From Eubacterium sp. (GTDB lineage Bacteria > Bacillota > Clostridia > Oscillospirales > Acutalibacteraceae): 62,777 bases of DNA. How positions within the stretch are numbered: the first letter of the stretch is position 1; each line of letters begins with the position of its first letter. The translations under genes were made by a program, and so were the position numbers. Location of the stretch: contig JAFUEH010000022.1 of the NCBI GenBank assembly GCA_017463985.1, positions 1 to 62,777 on the forward strand, written 5' to 3'. A model generated the notes under the pieces. That model saw only the letters and a program-made list of their open reading frames with translations. It did no database searches and was not told where the DNA came from. Shown one piece after another: positions 56,061-62,748 of this stretch.

Positions 56061-56174
56061 ATGACAGGAAACGAATACCAAAAACTCGCAATGAGAACCA
56101 ACGACGGCCTGTGCCAGAGAAGACTACTGGACAGCAATGTCGCAGCATTTGAAAGAAAGAAGGAGACGACGTGA
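56061..56174 (+). pseudogene. Truncated MazG-like N-terminus (37 aa)
   Basis: ATG 56061 follows TGGAGGAAGCTGCG, and the product starts MTGNEYQKLAMRTNDGLC, the typical first residues of phage MazG-like nucleotide pyrophosphohydrolases. It ends after only 37 codons, and no EAGE/EExxE catalytic core follows. The next gene, a Dam methylase, begins at its stop. It looks like the stump left when the methylase gene replaced the rest; a genuine 37-residue peptide cannot be excluded. Confidence 0.5.
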
Positions 56175-56971
56175 TGGACACGCTTCTTAAATACCCTGGT
56201 GGAAAGTGGCGTATTGCTGAATGGATACTATCCTTCTTTCCTGAACACAAGGTTTATTGCGAGCCTTTCTTCGGAAGCGGTGCTTTGTTTTTTAGGAAGA
56301 CTCCGGCGGATATAGAAACGATTAACGATATTGATGGTAATATTGTGAATCTCTTTAAGGTTTGCAGAGAACATCCTGCCGAATTAGCAGCAGCAATAAA
56401 TCTGACTCCTTTCTCACGGGATGAGTTTATAGCCTGCGCTGAAATGGATTCCCAGATGGACGGTGACATTGAACGAGCAAGGAAAACGCTTGTGCGCTAT
56501 CATCAGTCTTTCGGTACCAGTAATAGTACCAAGAACTCCTGGCGTAATGTTCAGAAATACAGCGGTCCCCGTGTGGCAACAATGTGGAATTACCTTCCAG
56601 AAGCAGTTATCAAAACATGTGAACGTCTGAAGGATGCACAAATTGAGCATACCGATGCCTTAACGCTTATTGAAAGGTATGACGAAGAGAATACGTTACT
56701 CTATCTGGATCCGCCTTACTTAATGGATTTAAGAAAAAAGCACCTATACGCAAACGAGATGACCGATGAACAACATATTAGAATGCTTACACTCATAAAA
56801 AAAAGCAAATCTAAAATTGTTTTGAGTGGGTATGACAACGAGTTATATAATTCAGAACTAAAAGGCTGGGTAACAGCCGAAAAAAGCACAACTGCACAGT
56901 TCGGCAAAATGCGTACCGAAAAGTTGTGGATGAATTATTCTCTACAAACACAATTATCATTTGATTTTTAA
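56174..56971 (+). CDS. dam: DNA adenine methyltransferase (Dam/D12 class)
   Basis: The 265-residue protein has LLKYPGGKWRIAEWI (D12 motif X), FFGSGALFF (AdoMet-binding motif I) and YLDPPYLM (motif IV), the alpha-class order of Dam-type N6-adenine methyltransferases. It probably protects phage DNA from restriction or marks replication. ATG 56174 is spaced 8 bp from AGGAG and overlaps the previous stop. It is more AT-rich than its neighbours, suggesting recent acquisition. Confidence 0.9.
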   Translation: MDTLLKYPGGKWRIAEWILSFFPEHKVYCEPFFGSGALFFRKTPADIETINDIDGNIVNLFKVCREHPAELAAAINLTPFSRDEFIACAEMDSQMDGDIERARKTLVRYHQSFGTSNSTKNSWRNVQKYSGPRVATMWNYLPEAVIKTCERLKDAQIEHTDALTLIERYDEENTLLYLDPPYLMDLRKKHLYANEMTDEQHIRMLTLIKKSKSKIVLSGYDNELYNSELKGWVTAEKSTTAQFGKMRTEKLWMNYSLQTQLSFDF

Positions 56972-56984
56972 GGAGGTATAACGT

Positions 56985-57137
56985 ATGAGAATTGCACTTT
57001 ATGTACTGGCCGTCATCGCCTTCCTCGTCGCCATCGCAGCCACCGTGTTTATATTTTTATGCATAATATCCGACTGGTTCCGCGAGGACGGTCCGAACAG
57101 CTACTACGACGGATGTGACGGAGGTGATGAAAAGTGA
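56985..57137 (+). CDS. Small membrane protein (50 aa)
   Basis: ATG 56985 follows AAGGAGGTATAACGT. One long hydrophobic helix (LYVLAVIAFLVAIAATVFIF) is followed by CIISDWFREDGPNSYYDGCDGGDEK. Its stop overlaps the GTG of the ASCH gene by 4 bp. Unknown function; one of several tiny membrane proteins in prophage 2. Confidence 0.6.
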   Translation: MRIALYVLAVIAFLVAIAATVFIFLCIISDWFREDGPNSYYDGCDGGDEK

Positions 57138-57685
57138 AAGCGGTTTTAATAAGCATAAAACCAAAATGGTGCGAACTTATTAAAAGTGGCAAAAAGACGA
57201 TTGAGATCAGAAAGAACGCCCCACGCTTAAAGCCTCCTTTCAAGTGTTACATCTATGAATGCAAAGGAAGGCTTGGTAAAGAAATAGCTTGGCGCACATG
57301 GGAATACGAAGGCAGCGGAAAAATCATTGGCGAGTTTTTTTGTAATCGTATAGATGAAATATATCAATGCAATTCTGGTTACGCATCTGAAAAAGGCTGC
57401 ATTAGCCGTAAGGATTTTTTTGAGTATTTAGGAATTCCTTATGATACACACTTCGGATACGACAAACACGCGTTTGCCTGGCATATTTCCGATCTTATTA
57501 TCTATGATGAGCCAAAGGACTTAAACCAATTTGTGAAGGCGTGTCCGTTTAACAATTGTTATTCATGTAAATATTATGACACAGGTACCTACTGGGAACC
57601 GCCAACTTGCAACTACGAAGATTGGGAAGGGATAAGCCGACCACCACAATCGTGGTGCTATGTGGAGGTGGGGATTAATCCATGA
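57134..57685 (+). CDS. ASCH-domain protein with Cys-rich C-terminus
   Basis: The 183-residue product begins KAVLISIKPKWCELIKSGKKTIEIRKNAPRLKPPFKCYIYECKG, the ASCH/PUA-like opening (ISIKP... G.KTIEIR). It ends with CPFNNCYSCKYYDTGTYWEPPTCNY, a probable metal site. ASCH proteins are predicted RNA-binding or nuclease domains; the exact role here is unknown. GTG start is coupled to the preceding membrane protein. Confidence 0.8.
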   Translation: MKAVLISIKPKWCELIKSGKKTIEIRKNAPRLKPPFKCYIYECKGRLGKEIAWRTWEYEGSGKIIGEFFCNRIDEIYQCNSGYASEKGCISRKDFFEYLGIPYDTHFGYDKHAFAWHISDLIIYDEPKDLNQFVKACPFNNCYSCKYYDTGTYWEPPTCNYEDWEGISRPPQSWCYVEVGINP

Positions 57686-57975
57686 GTGAACAAATAACGC
57701 TATTCGATGTCAGCCCTCGGAATGCAACGCCAGAGCAGAAGCAGAAGCGGAACTGGGAGAATGCCTTCCAGCGCTGGTGCGATAAGCAACACGAAGACGG
57801 TACCACATCACTCGGAAAATGCGGCTACGGCTTTATGTGCGACTGGTGCGATGCTGAAGGCGTAGGCAGACCGTGCGTCAGGGCTCTGAACGCGATGTGT
57901 CGGGAATTGAATATCGTCATTGATTACAGCAACCGCGACTTTTACCTGGCGTGGGCCGGGTTTCATAAAGATTAA
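57682..57975 (+). CDS. Conserved small phage protein with Cys residues
   Basis: The 97-residue product (KQKRNWENAFQRWCDKQHEDGTTSLGKCGYGFMCDWCDAEGVGRPCVRALNAMCRE) has CGYGFMCDWC plus a further C, a likely zinc site. Coupled by ATGA to the ASCH gene. The function is unknown; the style is typical for this type of phage. Confidence 0.65.
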   Translation: MSEQITLFDVSPRNATPEQKQKRNWENAFQRWCDKQHEDGTTSLGKCGYGFMCDWCDAEGVGRPCVRALNAMCRELNIVIDYSNRDFYLAWAGFHKD

Positions 57976-57988
57976 AGGAAGGGTACTG

Positions 57989-58186
57989 ATGATAGAGAAA
58001 TCATACGAATTGTACACACCCGTTTGCGATGGCTGCGGCGAAACGCTGGAGGAGTGCTATACCTTTGAAGGCGCAATAGACGAGTGCAAAGCAAACGGCT
58101 GGAAAATCACAAAAGACGGCGACGAATGGCTACACATCTGCCCGGACTGCCTTGAACACATCAAGAAGGAGTGGAATGGACGATGA
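57989..58186 (+). CDS. Small zinc-ribbon protein
   Basis: The 65-residue product has CDGCGETLEECYTFEGAIDECKANGWKI and HICPDCLEHI, a split zinc ribbon around a helix. ATG 57989 follows GGAAGGGTACTG. It overlaps the next start by 4 bp. Confidence 0.65.
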   Translation: MIEKSYELYTPVCDGCGETLEECYTFEGAIDECKANGWKITKDGDEWLHICPDCLEHIKKEWNGR

Positions 58187-58353
58187 AGCCAGAACGCGAA
58201 CAGTATAAGCAAAACGGAAAAATAAAGACAGGGTACATATGCCCTGTCTGCGGTAACCCGATTAACTCATACGAGGACCGCTATAAATGCCGGTATTGCC
58301 GCCAGCCGCTGGATTGGCCACCGAGAAAACGCAAAGGAGGAAAGAACCGATGA
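58183..58353 (+). CDS. Small zinc-ribbon protein
   Basis: The 56-residue product has CPVCGNPINSYEDRYKCRYCRQPLDWPPRKRK, a classic four-Cys ribbon with a basic tail. ATG 58183 overlaps the previous stop. Probably binds nucleic acid; role unknown. Confidence 0.65.
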   Translation: MKPEREQYKQNGKIKTGYICPVCGNPINSYEDRYKCRYCRQPLDWPPRKRKGGKNR

Positions 58354-58619
58354 ATGTAAAGCCTGTTGGAGCCCGTGTCCTCGTTTTCTTTAAAACTGAG
58401 GAAAAGACACAGGCAGGACTGATACTCGCAAAATCAGCCCAGGAGAAGCCTGAATTCTGCAGCATCCTCGCAGTCGGCGACGGCGTGGAAAACAAAGACC
58501 TGCAGGTCGGCACTAAAGTCATGGTACACCGCTATGCCGGGACCGACATCGAGTACGACGGTATCCAGGCATCGCTGGTGAAGGAATCAGATGTCATTGC
58601 AATCGTGGAGGATGAATAA
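58350..58619 (+). CDS. GroES-like co-chaperonin
   Basis: The 89-residue product (MNVKPVGARVLVFFKTEEKTQAGLILAKSAQEKPEFCSILAVGDG... VGTKVMVHRYAGTDIEYDGIQASLVKESDVIAIVED) fits the whole GroES fold: the roof start, a mobile loop (TQAGLILAKSAQEKP) and the final VKESDVIAIVED. Phage versions such as T4 gp31 replace host GroES to fold the capsid protein. ATG 58350 overlaps the previous stop. No phage GroEL is present here. Confidence 0.9.
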   Translation: MNVKPVGARVLVFFKTEEKTQAGLILAKSAQEKPEFCSILAVGDGVENKDLQVGTKVMVHRYAGTDIEYDGIQASLVKESDVIAIVEDE

Positions 58620-58620
58620 C

Positions 58621-58785
58621 ATGAAGAAACTCTACTATGTTATAATCGGAGTCGCTGCCGTCCTCTACGAAGCAATGCGCTCCATGCTGAAAGACTTATT
58701 CAGCATATTAATATACGAGCCGCTTCGGTACTTATACGATAAAGGCAAAGAAACAGTAACAACCCGAAATAAAGAAAAGGAGTAA
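58621..58785 (+). CDS. Small membrane-associated peptide (54 aa)
   Basis: The product starts KKLYYVIIGVAAVLYEAMRS and carries LFSILIYEPLRYLYDKGKE, one or two short hydrophobic helices with a basic tail. It follows the GroES stop by one base. No family recognised. Confidence 0.55.
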   Translation: MKKLYYVIIGVAAVLYEAMRSMLKDLFSILIYEPLRYLYDKGKETVTTRNKEKE

Positions 58786-58791
58786 AACACT

Positions 58792-58938
58792 ATGGGTATG
58801 AGAAAATACAAGAGAGCAATCGCCAGAAAAAGAATGGAAAAGGAAGGCATCAGACGGATAAACCGTAAAACCCGTCTTCACAAAAACGCAGCTCCCGGCA
58901 AAAGCTACTTTGCGGAGAACTGGCGAGAATATGCATAA
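58792..58938 (+). CDS. Small basic protein (48 aa)
   Basis: ATG 58792 follows AAAAGGAGTAAAACACT. The product MGMRKYKRAIARKRMEKEGI is followed by RRINRKTRLHKNAAPGKSYF, very rich in Arg/Lys, suggesting nucleic acid binding. It is the last plus-strand gene before a terminator. Confidence 0.55.
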   Translation: MGMRKYKRAIARKRMEKEGIRRINRKTRLHKNAAPGKSYFAENWREYA

Positions 58939-58944
58939 AATAAG

Positions 58945-58970
58945 AAGCCTGCTACTGCAGGCTTTTCTTT
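58945..58970 (+). terminator. Intrinsic terminator of the early operon
   Basis: Stem aagcctgc/gcaggctt (58945-58952/58957-58964) with a 4-nt loop is followed by ttcttt. It may also work for the converging minus-strand gene, whose stop lies in the T-tail. Confidence 0.75.
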
Positions 58971-59196
58971 AATTGCGTTCTACAATTCGATTTATTGTTA
59001 TCGTGCGCTCCGTGCCGCCGAAGTATACCAGGCATTCGTCCTCATCGTCGTCATAATCCATAACGCAGGCGTATTCGCTGTTTATCTCGCTGACCAGCAA
59101 GCCATCCTCGTCGCAACACTTAACGAAATCGTTGAGACGACCGAACCAGCCGTTCTCTCTGTCTATTCTTTCAAGTTTTTCGTAACAAGTCATCAT
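58969..59196 (-). CDS. Small acidic hypothetical protein (75 aa)
   Basis: The product (MTCYEKLERIDRENGWFGRLNDFVKCCDEDGLLVSEINSEYACVMDYDDDEDECLVYFGGT) is very acidic and could mimic DNA or bind metal. The start follows AAAGGAGGACACGATT. It is downstream of 59211-59486 on the same strand, probably one transcript. The function is unknown; acidic phage proteins of this size sometimes inhibit nucleases. Confidence 0.55.
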   Translation of the reverse strand: MMTCYEKLERIDRENGWFGRLNDFVKCCDEDGLLVSEINSEYACVMDYDDDEDECLVYFGGTERTITINRIVERN

Positions 59197-59210
59197 AATC
59201 GTGTCCTCCT

Positions 59211-59486
59211 TTACTGCTGCATTGCCCAGGCAATTGCATGTCCGTCGTCTTCAAATTCAACTTCGCTTGCCGCTCTCAAACCGATCGTACCTTCGCAGGA
59301 ATGGTCGTCATCCAGGAACTCGTAGGTAGCGCCGAAGTAGCAAGGCTTGTTCTGACCGTTGTAGTAATAGCCTGCGATGACAACCTTGTCACCGAAGGTG
59401 AGCAACTTGCTCCATCTGCACTCAAGGTCTTCCGGCGTTGTAGGATTCGGAAGTCTGTATTCTCTCATTGCATCTTTAATCGTCAT
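59211..59486 (-). CDS. Small acidic hypothetical protein (91 aa)
   Basis: The 91-residue product starts MTIKDAMREYRLPNPTTPEDLECRWSKLLTFGDKVVIAGYYYNGQNKPCYFGATYEFLDDD and has an acidic C-terminus. ATG 59486 follows AAAGGAAAGGGGTACACCACA; an upstream in-frame ATG at 59546 overlaps the promoter. Transcribed from the regulated promoter 59518-59546. No family recognised. Confidence 0.6.
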   Translation of the reverse strand: MTIKDAMREYRLPNPTTPEDLECRWSKLLTFGDKVVIAGYYYNGQNKPCYFGATYEFLDDDHSCEGTIGLRAASEVEFEDDGHAIAWAMQQ

Positions 59487-59517
59487 TGTGGTGTACCCCT
59501 TTCCTTTTGTTGTCTGT

Positions 59518-59546
59518 ATATTAACATACAATGAGTGGAAAGTCAA
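59518..59546 (-). promoter_or_regulatory. Promoter TTGACT-17-TAATAT with shared operator-like spacer
   Basis: On the minus strand the -35 is TTGACT (59541-59546), -10 TAATAT (59518-59523), spacer 17 bp. The 24 bases 59524-59547 (acatacaatgagtggaaagt continuing caag) recur exactly at 60347-60370 under another promoter, so a common regulator probably binds the spacer. Confidence 0.65.
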
Positions 59547-59615
59547 GTAATATTTTAATCTTTTTTATATATTTTTTGAAAGAAAAATGAGCGGTCAGAG
59601 CCGCCCATTTTTGTC

Positions 59616-59972
59616 TTATTCGTCTTCATATTTTACGATGTTATCAATCACCAGTCGCCTGCACCAATCGGTCGGAGCACGCGAACCGCTATCCCAGTTC
59701 TCAATTGTGCGCCGGGGAATGCCGAGAGCAGCCGACAGCTGCGCCTGAGTCCACCCCTTCGCCTTCCGGGCTTCCTTGACCGTCTCGTACTCCTCGTGCT
59801 CCTCGATGGGCTCGCCCTTTTCAATAGCGGCGACCAGAAGCCGCTCGAGCCAAGGACTGCACTTACGGTGCCCTTCCTCGTAGAACTGCAGCGTAAGCAA
59901 CGGAACGCCCAGAAGGTCGCTCAACTTGACCTGTGACAGCCCAGAGGCAACGCGCGCTTCTTTAATCGTCAT
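59616..59972 (-). CDS. Tandem helix-turn-helix (XRE) regulator
   Basis: The 118-residue protein consists of two HTH units: MTIKEARVASGLSQVKLSDLLGVPLLTLQFYEEGHR and TVKEARKAKGWTQAQLSAALGIPRRTIENWDSGSR. They look like a duplication in one chain, giving a built-in pseudo-dimer. It may control the repeated promoters at 59518 and 60341. ATG 59972 follows AAAGGAAGTAGTT and overlaps the end of the 32-residue gene upstream. Confidence 0.75.
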   Translation of the reverse strand: MTIKEARVASGLSQVKLSDLLGVPLLTLQFYEEGHRKCSPWLERLLVAAIEKGEPIEEHEEYETVKEARKAKGWTQAQLSAALGIPRRTIENWDSGSRAPTDWCRRLVIDNIVKYEDE

Positions 59973-59976
59973 ATAA

Positions 59977-60075
59977 CTACTTCCTTTCATCATTAATTCT
60001 TTTTATGCGAATAACAAAAAGTATAATTGCCAAAACAATGATTGCAACGCCTGCAATGGTAAAAACAACTTTCAT
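59977..60075 (-). CDS. Tiny membrane peptide (32 aa)
   Basis: ATG 60075 follows AGAGAGGGTGTCAAC. The product MKVVFTIAGVAIIVLAIILF continues VIRIKRINDERK, one membrane helix with a basic tail. It lies just upstream of the tandem HTH gene and its stop lies within that gene's ribosome-site region. Toxic small membrane peptides look like this, but no antitoxin is identified. Confidence 0.55.
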   Translation of the reverse strand: MKVVFTIAGVAIIVLAIILFVIRIKRINDERK

Positions 60076-60150
60076 GTTGACACCCTCTCTTTTTTGATTT
60101 ATAATGGAGGTGGCTCAGGAAGCGGATTGCTCCGCCTCCCTTGCCCGAAA

Positions 60151-60279
60151 TTACTTGATTACTTTTGCGAGAAGTAACAAGATAATTCCGACGGATAAGT
60201 CTTTGACAAGCTCAAGAATGAATTCAACGATTTTCTCTTTTTGCTTTTTTGTCAAAGGCTTTTTCTTATGTCTCTTCAT
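60151..60279 (-). CDS. Small basic membrane peptide (42 aa)
   Basis: ATG 60279 follows TCGGAGGTAATTCTT. The product has a Lys-rich start (MKRHKKKPLTKKQKEKIVEF) and one hydrophobic helix (SVGILLLLLAKVIK). It is the first gene behind the minus-strand promoter 60341-60369. The function is unknown; membrane-active or toxin-like peptide is one option. Confidence 0.6.
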   Translation of the reverse strand: MKRHKKKPLTKKQKEKIVEFILELVKDLSVGIILLLLAKVIK

Positions 60280-60340
60280 AAGAATTACCTCCGATTAAAT
60301 TTTGTAATGAAGACCTGACCTCCCCCTTCATTACATCCTT

Positions 60341-60369
60341 ATTATAACATACAATGAGTGGAAAGTCAA
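60341..60369 (-). promoter_or_regulatory. Promoter TTGACT-17-TATAAT with shared operator-like spacer
   Basis: On the minus strand the -35 is TTGACT (60364-60369), -10 TATAAT (60341-60346), spacer 17 bp, near consensus. The 24 bases 60347-60370 are identical to 59524-59547. A third, diverged copy (acatacaataagtggaaaa) is at 60473-60491. Confidence 0.7.
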
Positions 60370-60410
60370 GAGTTTTTTTGAAAAAATCTCAATATTTTTC
60401 AACTTTTTTT

Positions 60411-60434
60411 GCCGGGTTTTGCCCGGCTTTTTTT
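60411..60434 (+). terminator. Intrinsic terminator, plus strand
   Basis: Stem gccggg/cccggc with loop ttttg is followed by ttttttt. No plus-strand gene lies closely upstream, so it may block read-through toward the region to the right. Confidence 0.65.
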
Positions 60435-60493
60435 ATTGCTCCGAAAACAAGGTGATTTTTATTCCCATTTTTACATACAATAAGTGGAAAAAA

Positions 60494-60772
60494 GTTGCCA
60501 CTTTAAAAGAGTGGCAACCGAGTGGCAACCAAAGTGGCAACCTCTGAAAATGGCGAATTTATGCGGTTTTCTTAATCATAGTTGCCACTTTTACCACTAA
60601 TTTTGAAAAATACACTTCACATGAAGCGATTTTTTGTGAAAATTGCGAAAAATCACTCAAAAAAGTTGGTGTGTATTTTTGCCAGAGTGGCAACCGAGTG
60701 AGAAACGCAGGCAAAGTGGCTTGAAATCAAGGGTTAACAAGGTTGCCACTAACCATATAAAAAAGTGGCAAC
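60494..60772. repeat. Cluster of eight GTGGCAAC / GTTGCCAC motifs
   Basis: Direct copies GTGGCAAC are at 60511, 60522, 60534, 60687 and 60765. Inverted copies GTTGCCAC are at 60494, 60581 and 60742. The first three direct copies are 11-12 bp apart. No gene is seen in this stretch. The density and helical spacing point to a protein-binding array: packaging, replication or integrase arm sites are the candidates. Confidence 0.6.
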
Positions 60773-61029
60773 CCCTCAAAAACAGGCACCCCCTATCAGA
60801 ACCCCCACCCCATAGGGTAGGCATAACACAGCGCAATGAAAATACAACCCCTTAGATTAAACCCCACCTACCCACATGGGAGGAGCAGGCGAAAGTATGT
60901 AAGGTAACATACTAACCCCAGAGCCACAGCCCACGGCAGAGGGCTGCCGGACAGCAGTACAAAAGAATAGCACCCCACAAATAAAAGGGTGCCCTTATTA
61001 AATCGTGTACACAAATGTACATCCGAATG

Positions 61030-61038
61030 TGTTATGAT
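61030..61038 (+). promoter_or_regulatory. Extended -10 promoter TGT-TATGAT
   Basis: TATGAT (61033-61038) is preceded by TGT. No good -35 is seen; instead GTGTACAC and ATGTACAT dyads lie at 61005-61022. This suggests a promoter that needs an activator, such as the ArpU/RinA-like protein. A hairpin terminator follows 20 bp downstream. Confidence 0.45.
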
Positions 61039-61057
61039 GATAGCGTAGGAATATATG

Positions 61058-61090
61058 AAGCGAGCGACATTGCTCGCTTTATTTATTTAT
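61058..61090 (+). terminator. Hairpin terminator directly after the promoter
   Basis: Perfect 8-bp stem AAGCGAGC/GCTCGCTT (61058-61065/61072-61079) is followed by tttatttatttat. Transcription from 61033-61038 would give an RNA of only about 45 nt unless anti-terminated. Confidence 0.65.
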
Positions 61091-61347
61091 AGTACCACAC
61101 GATCAAGAGGGGCTCGCCCCCTGGCACAAATAAAAATATTTTTTATTACACACCAACAGAAGCCAGAACGCACGCGCGGATGAAAGCCAGAGACATGCCC
61201 TGCACCCCGTCCCGACCGGCGGCGAAAGCCGTAGGTACTACCAAGAAACCCCTGAGATGCGGGGCGAGGAAGGCCCGAAGAATTTTTGCAAAAAATCAAT
61301 TTAAAATTTTGCATTTCGTTACGCATAGGAGAGGAACCGGAACCAAA

Positions 61348-62748
61348 ATGAAGCAAGATGAAATGAAAATCCAGGTGAAACCGCTCTCATTTTTGAAGCC
61401 GGCCGAATACAATCCGAGGAAGGACCTGCAGCCCGGGGATCCGGAGTGGGAGAAGATTGAGAATTCAATCCGCACCTTCGGATATGTTCAGCCGATACTC
61501 ATCAATGCAGACGGTACCATTATAAGCGGACACCAGCGATTCAAGATTATGCAGCACCTCGGCTACGAAGAAGTGCAGTGTGTCATCGTTGATGTTGACA
61601 AAGAAACAGAAAAGGCGATGAATGTCGCCATGAATAAAATCGACGGCGACTGGGACAAGCAGAAGCTGCTCGATGTTCTTCTTGATTTAGACCTTAATAA
61701 TATTGACCTTTCGCTCACCGGCTTTGAGCGTTCCGAGTTGGAACTGCTCCAGGAGGAGATGGATGCGATCAATATCAGCAGCGAGGCGGTAGACGATGAC
61801 TACGATGCCGAGGCTGAATACGAAAGCATCTCGGAGCCGATGACACGCAGAGGAGATATCTGGGTAATCGGCGAGCACCGTCTGATGTGCGGCGACAGTA
61901 CCGACGAGGGCGATGTTGAAGAACTGATGAACGGCAACAAAGCGGACCTGCTTATAACGGATCCCCCGTATAATGTTAACTACGGCGATAAAGCGGAATA
62001 CCTTGACGAGTATCTGAACAAGGGACACCGCAACCAGCAGCACATCAAAAACGACAATATGGATGATGCGAGTTTTTATGCATTTCTCCGGGCAGCATTT
62101 GAAGCAGCGGAAGGAGCGATGCGCGAGGGAGCCGGAGCGTATGTCTTCCACAGCGAGAACGAGGGCATAAATTTCCGAATGGCCTTCGCCGATGCAGGAC
62201 TCAAGCAGTCGCAATGCCTTATCTGGGAAAAGAATTCCTTCGTCCTCGGTCGCCAGGATTACCACTGGCGGCACGAGCCTATTCTTTATGGATGGAAGGA
62301 AGGCGCTGCACACTACTTCATAGATGACAGAACCCAGGATACCGTCATCGTTGAGGATGAGGTTGTGCTGGAGGACCTCACAAAGAAGGAATTGCTCGGA
62401 ATTATATATGAATTCAAGAGACAAAACGAGAATAAGACCTCCGTTATATTTGAGAATAAGCCGATGAGGAACGCGGAGCACCCGACCATGAAGCCGATAT
62501 CTCTGATCGGCAAGCTGATGCACAACAGCAGCAAGCCAAGATGGAAGGTGCTTGACCTCTTCGGTGGCAGCGGCTCAACGCTGATGGCAGCGGAGCAGCT
62601 GAGCCGGATGGCTTATTTGATGGAACTTGATGAAAAATTTTGTGATGTAATCGTCAACAGGTGGGTAGAATACACCGGCCGTGAAGATGATGTTTATAGA
62701 ATTTCGCCTGACGGAAAGAAGCAGGCGCTTAATGAGATAAGAAGGTGA
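61348..62748 (+). CDS. ParB-like nuclease domain fused to DNA methyltransferase
   Basis: The 466-residue protein starts with a ParB/Srx-like domain (KPLSFLKPAEYNPRKDLQPGDPEW... FGYVQPILINADGTIISGHQRFKIMQHLG). An N4/N6 methyltransferase follows with D205-P-P-Y208 (motif IV) before FGGSGS (about 405-410, motif I), the beta-class order. An insert with acidic residues (TVIVEDEVVLEDLTKKELLG) lies between. Such fusions commonly sit before terminase and modify phage DNA. ATG 61348 follows AGGAGAGGAACC; ATG 61363 is an alternative. Confidence 0.88.
   Translation: MKQDEMKIQVKPLSFLKPAEYNPRKDLQPGDPEWEKIENSIRTFGYVQPILINADGTIISGHQRFKIMQHLGYEEVQCVIVDVDKETEKAMNVAMNKIDGDWDKQKLLDVLLDLDLNNIDLSLTGFERSELELLQEEMDAINISSEAVDDDYDAEAEYESISEPMTRRGDIWVIGEHRLMCGDSTDEGDVEELMNGNKADLLITDPPYNVNYGDKAEYLDEYLNKGHRNQQHIKNDNMDDASFYAFLRAAFEAAEGAMREGAGAYVFHSENEGINFRMAFADAGLKQSQCLIWEKNSFVLGRQDYHWRHEPILYGWKEGAAHYFIDDRTQDTVIVEDEVVLEDLTKKELLGIIYEFKRQNENKTSVIFENKPMRNAEHPTMKPISLIGKLMHNSSKPRWKVLDLFGGSGSTLMAAEQLSRMAYLMELDEKFCDVIVNRWVEYTGREDDVYRISPDGKKQALNEIRR

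Larger units (their letters stand above)
60773..61347. other. Non-coding tract upstream of the methyltransferase fusion
   Basis: No convincing gene is seen. The tract has several dyads: gtatgt/acatac (about 60895-60912), cggcag/ctgccg (about 60932-60948) and gcaccc/gggtgc (about 60970-60992). A promoter and terminator follow at 61033-61090, then a GC-rich stretch (61090-61290) and an AT-rich segment. Its place just before the packaging region makes a cos/pac site or late leader plausible, but neither is proven. Confidence 0.4.

Noticed and set aside
60104-60298. Plus-strand frame of 64 codons
   Set aside because: It is antisense to the well-supported 42-residue minus-strand gene with promoter and ribosome site.
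60490-60780. CRISPR array
   Set aside because: The repeated word is only 8-10 bp, spacing is irregular and orientation is mixed; no cas gene is present.
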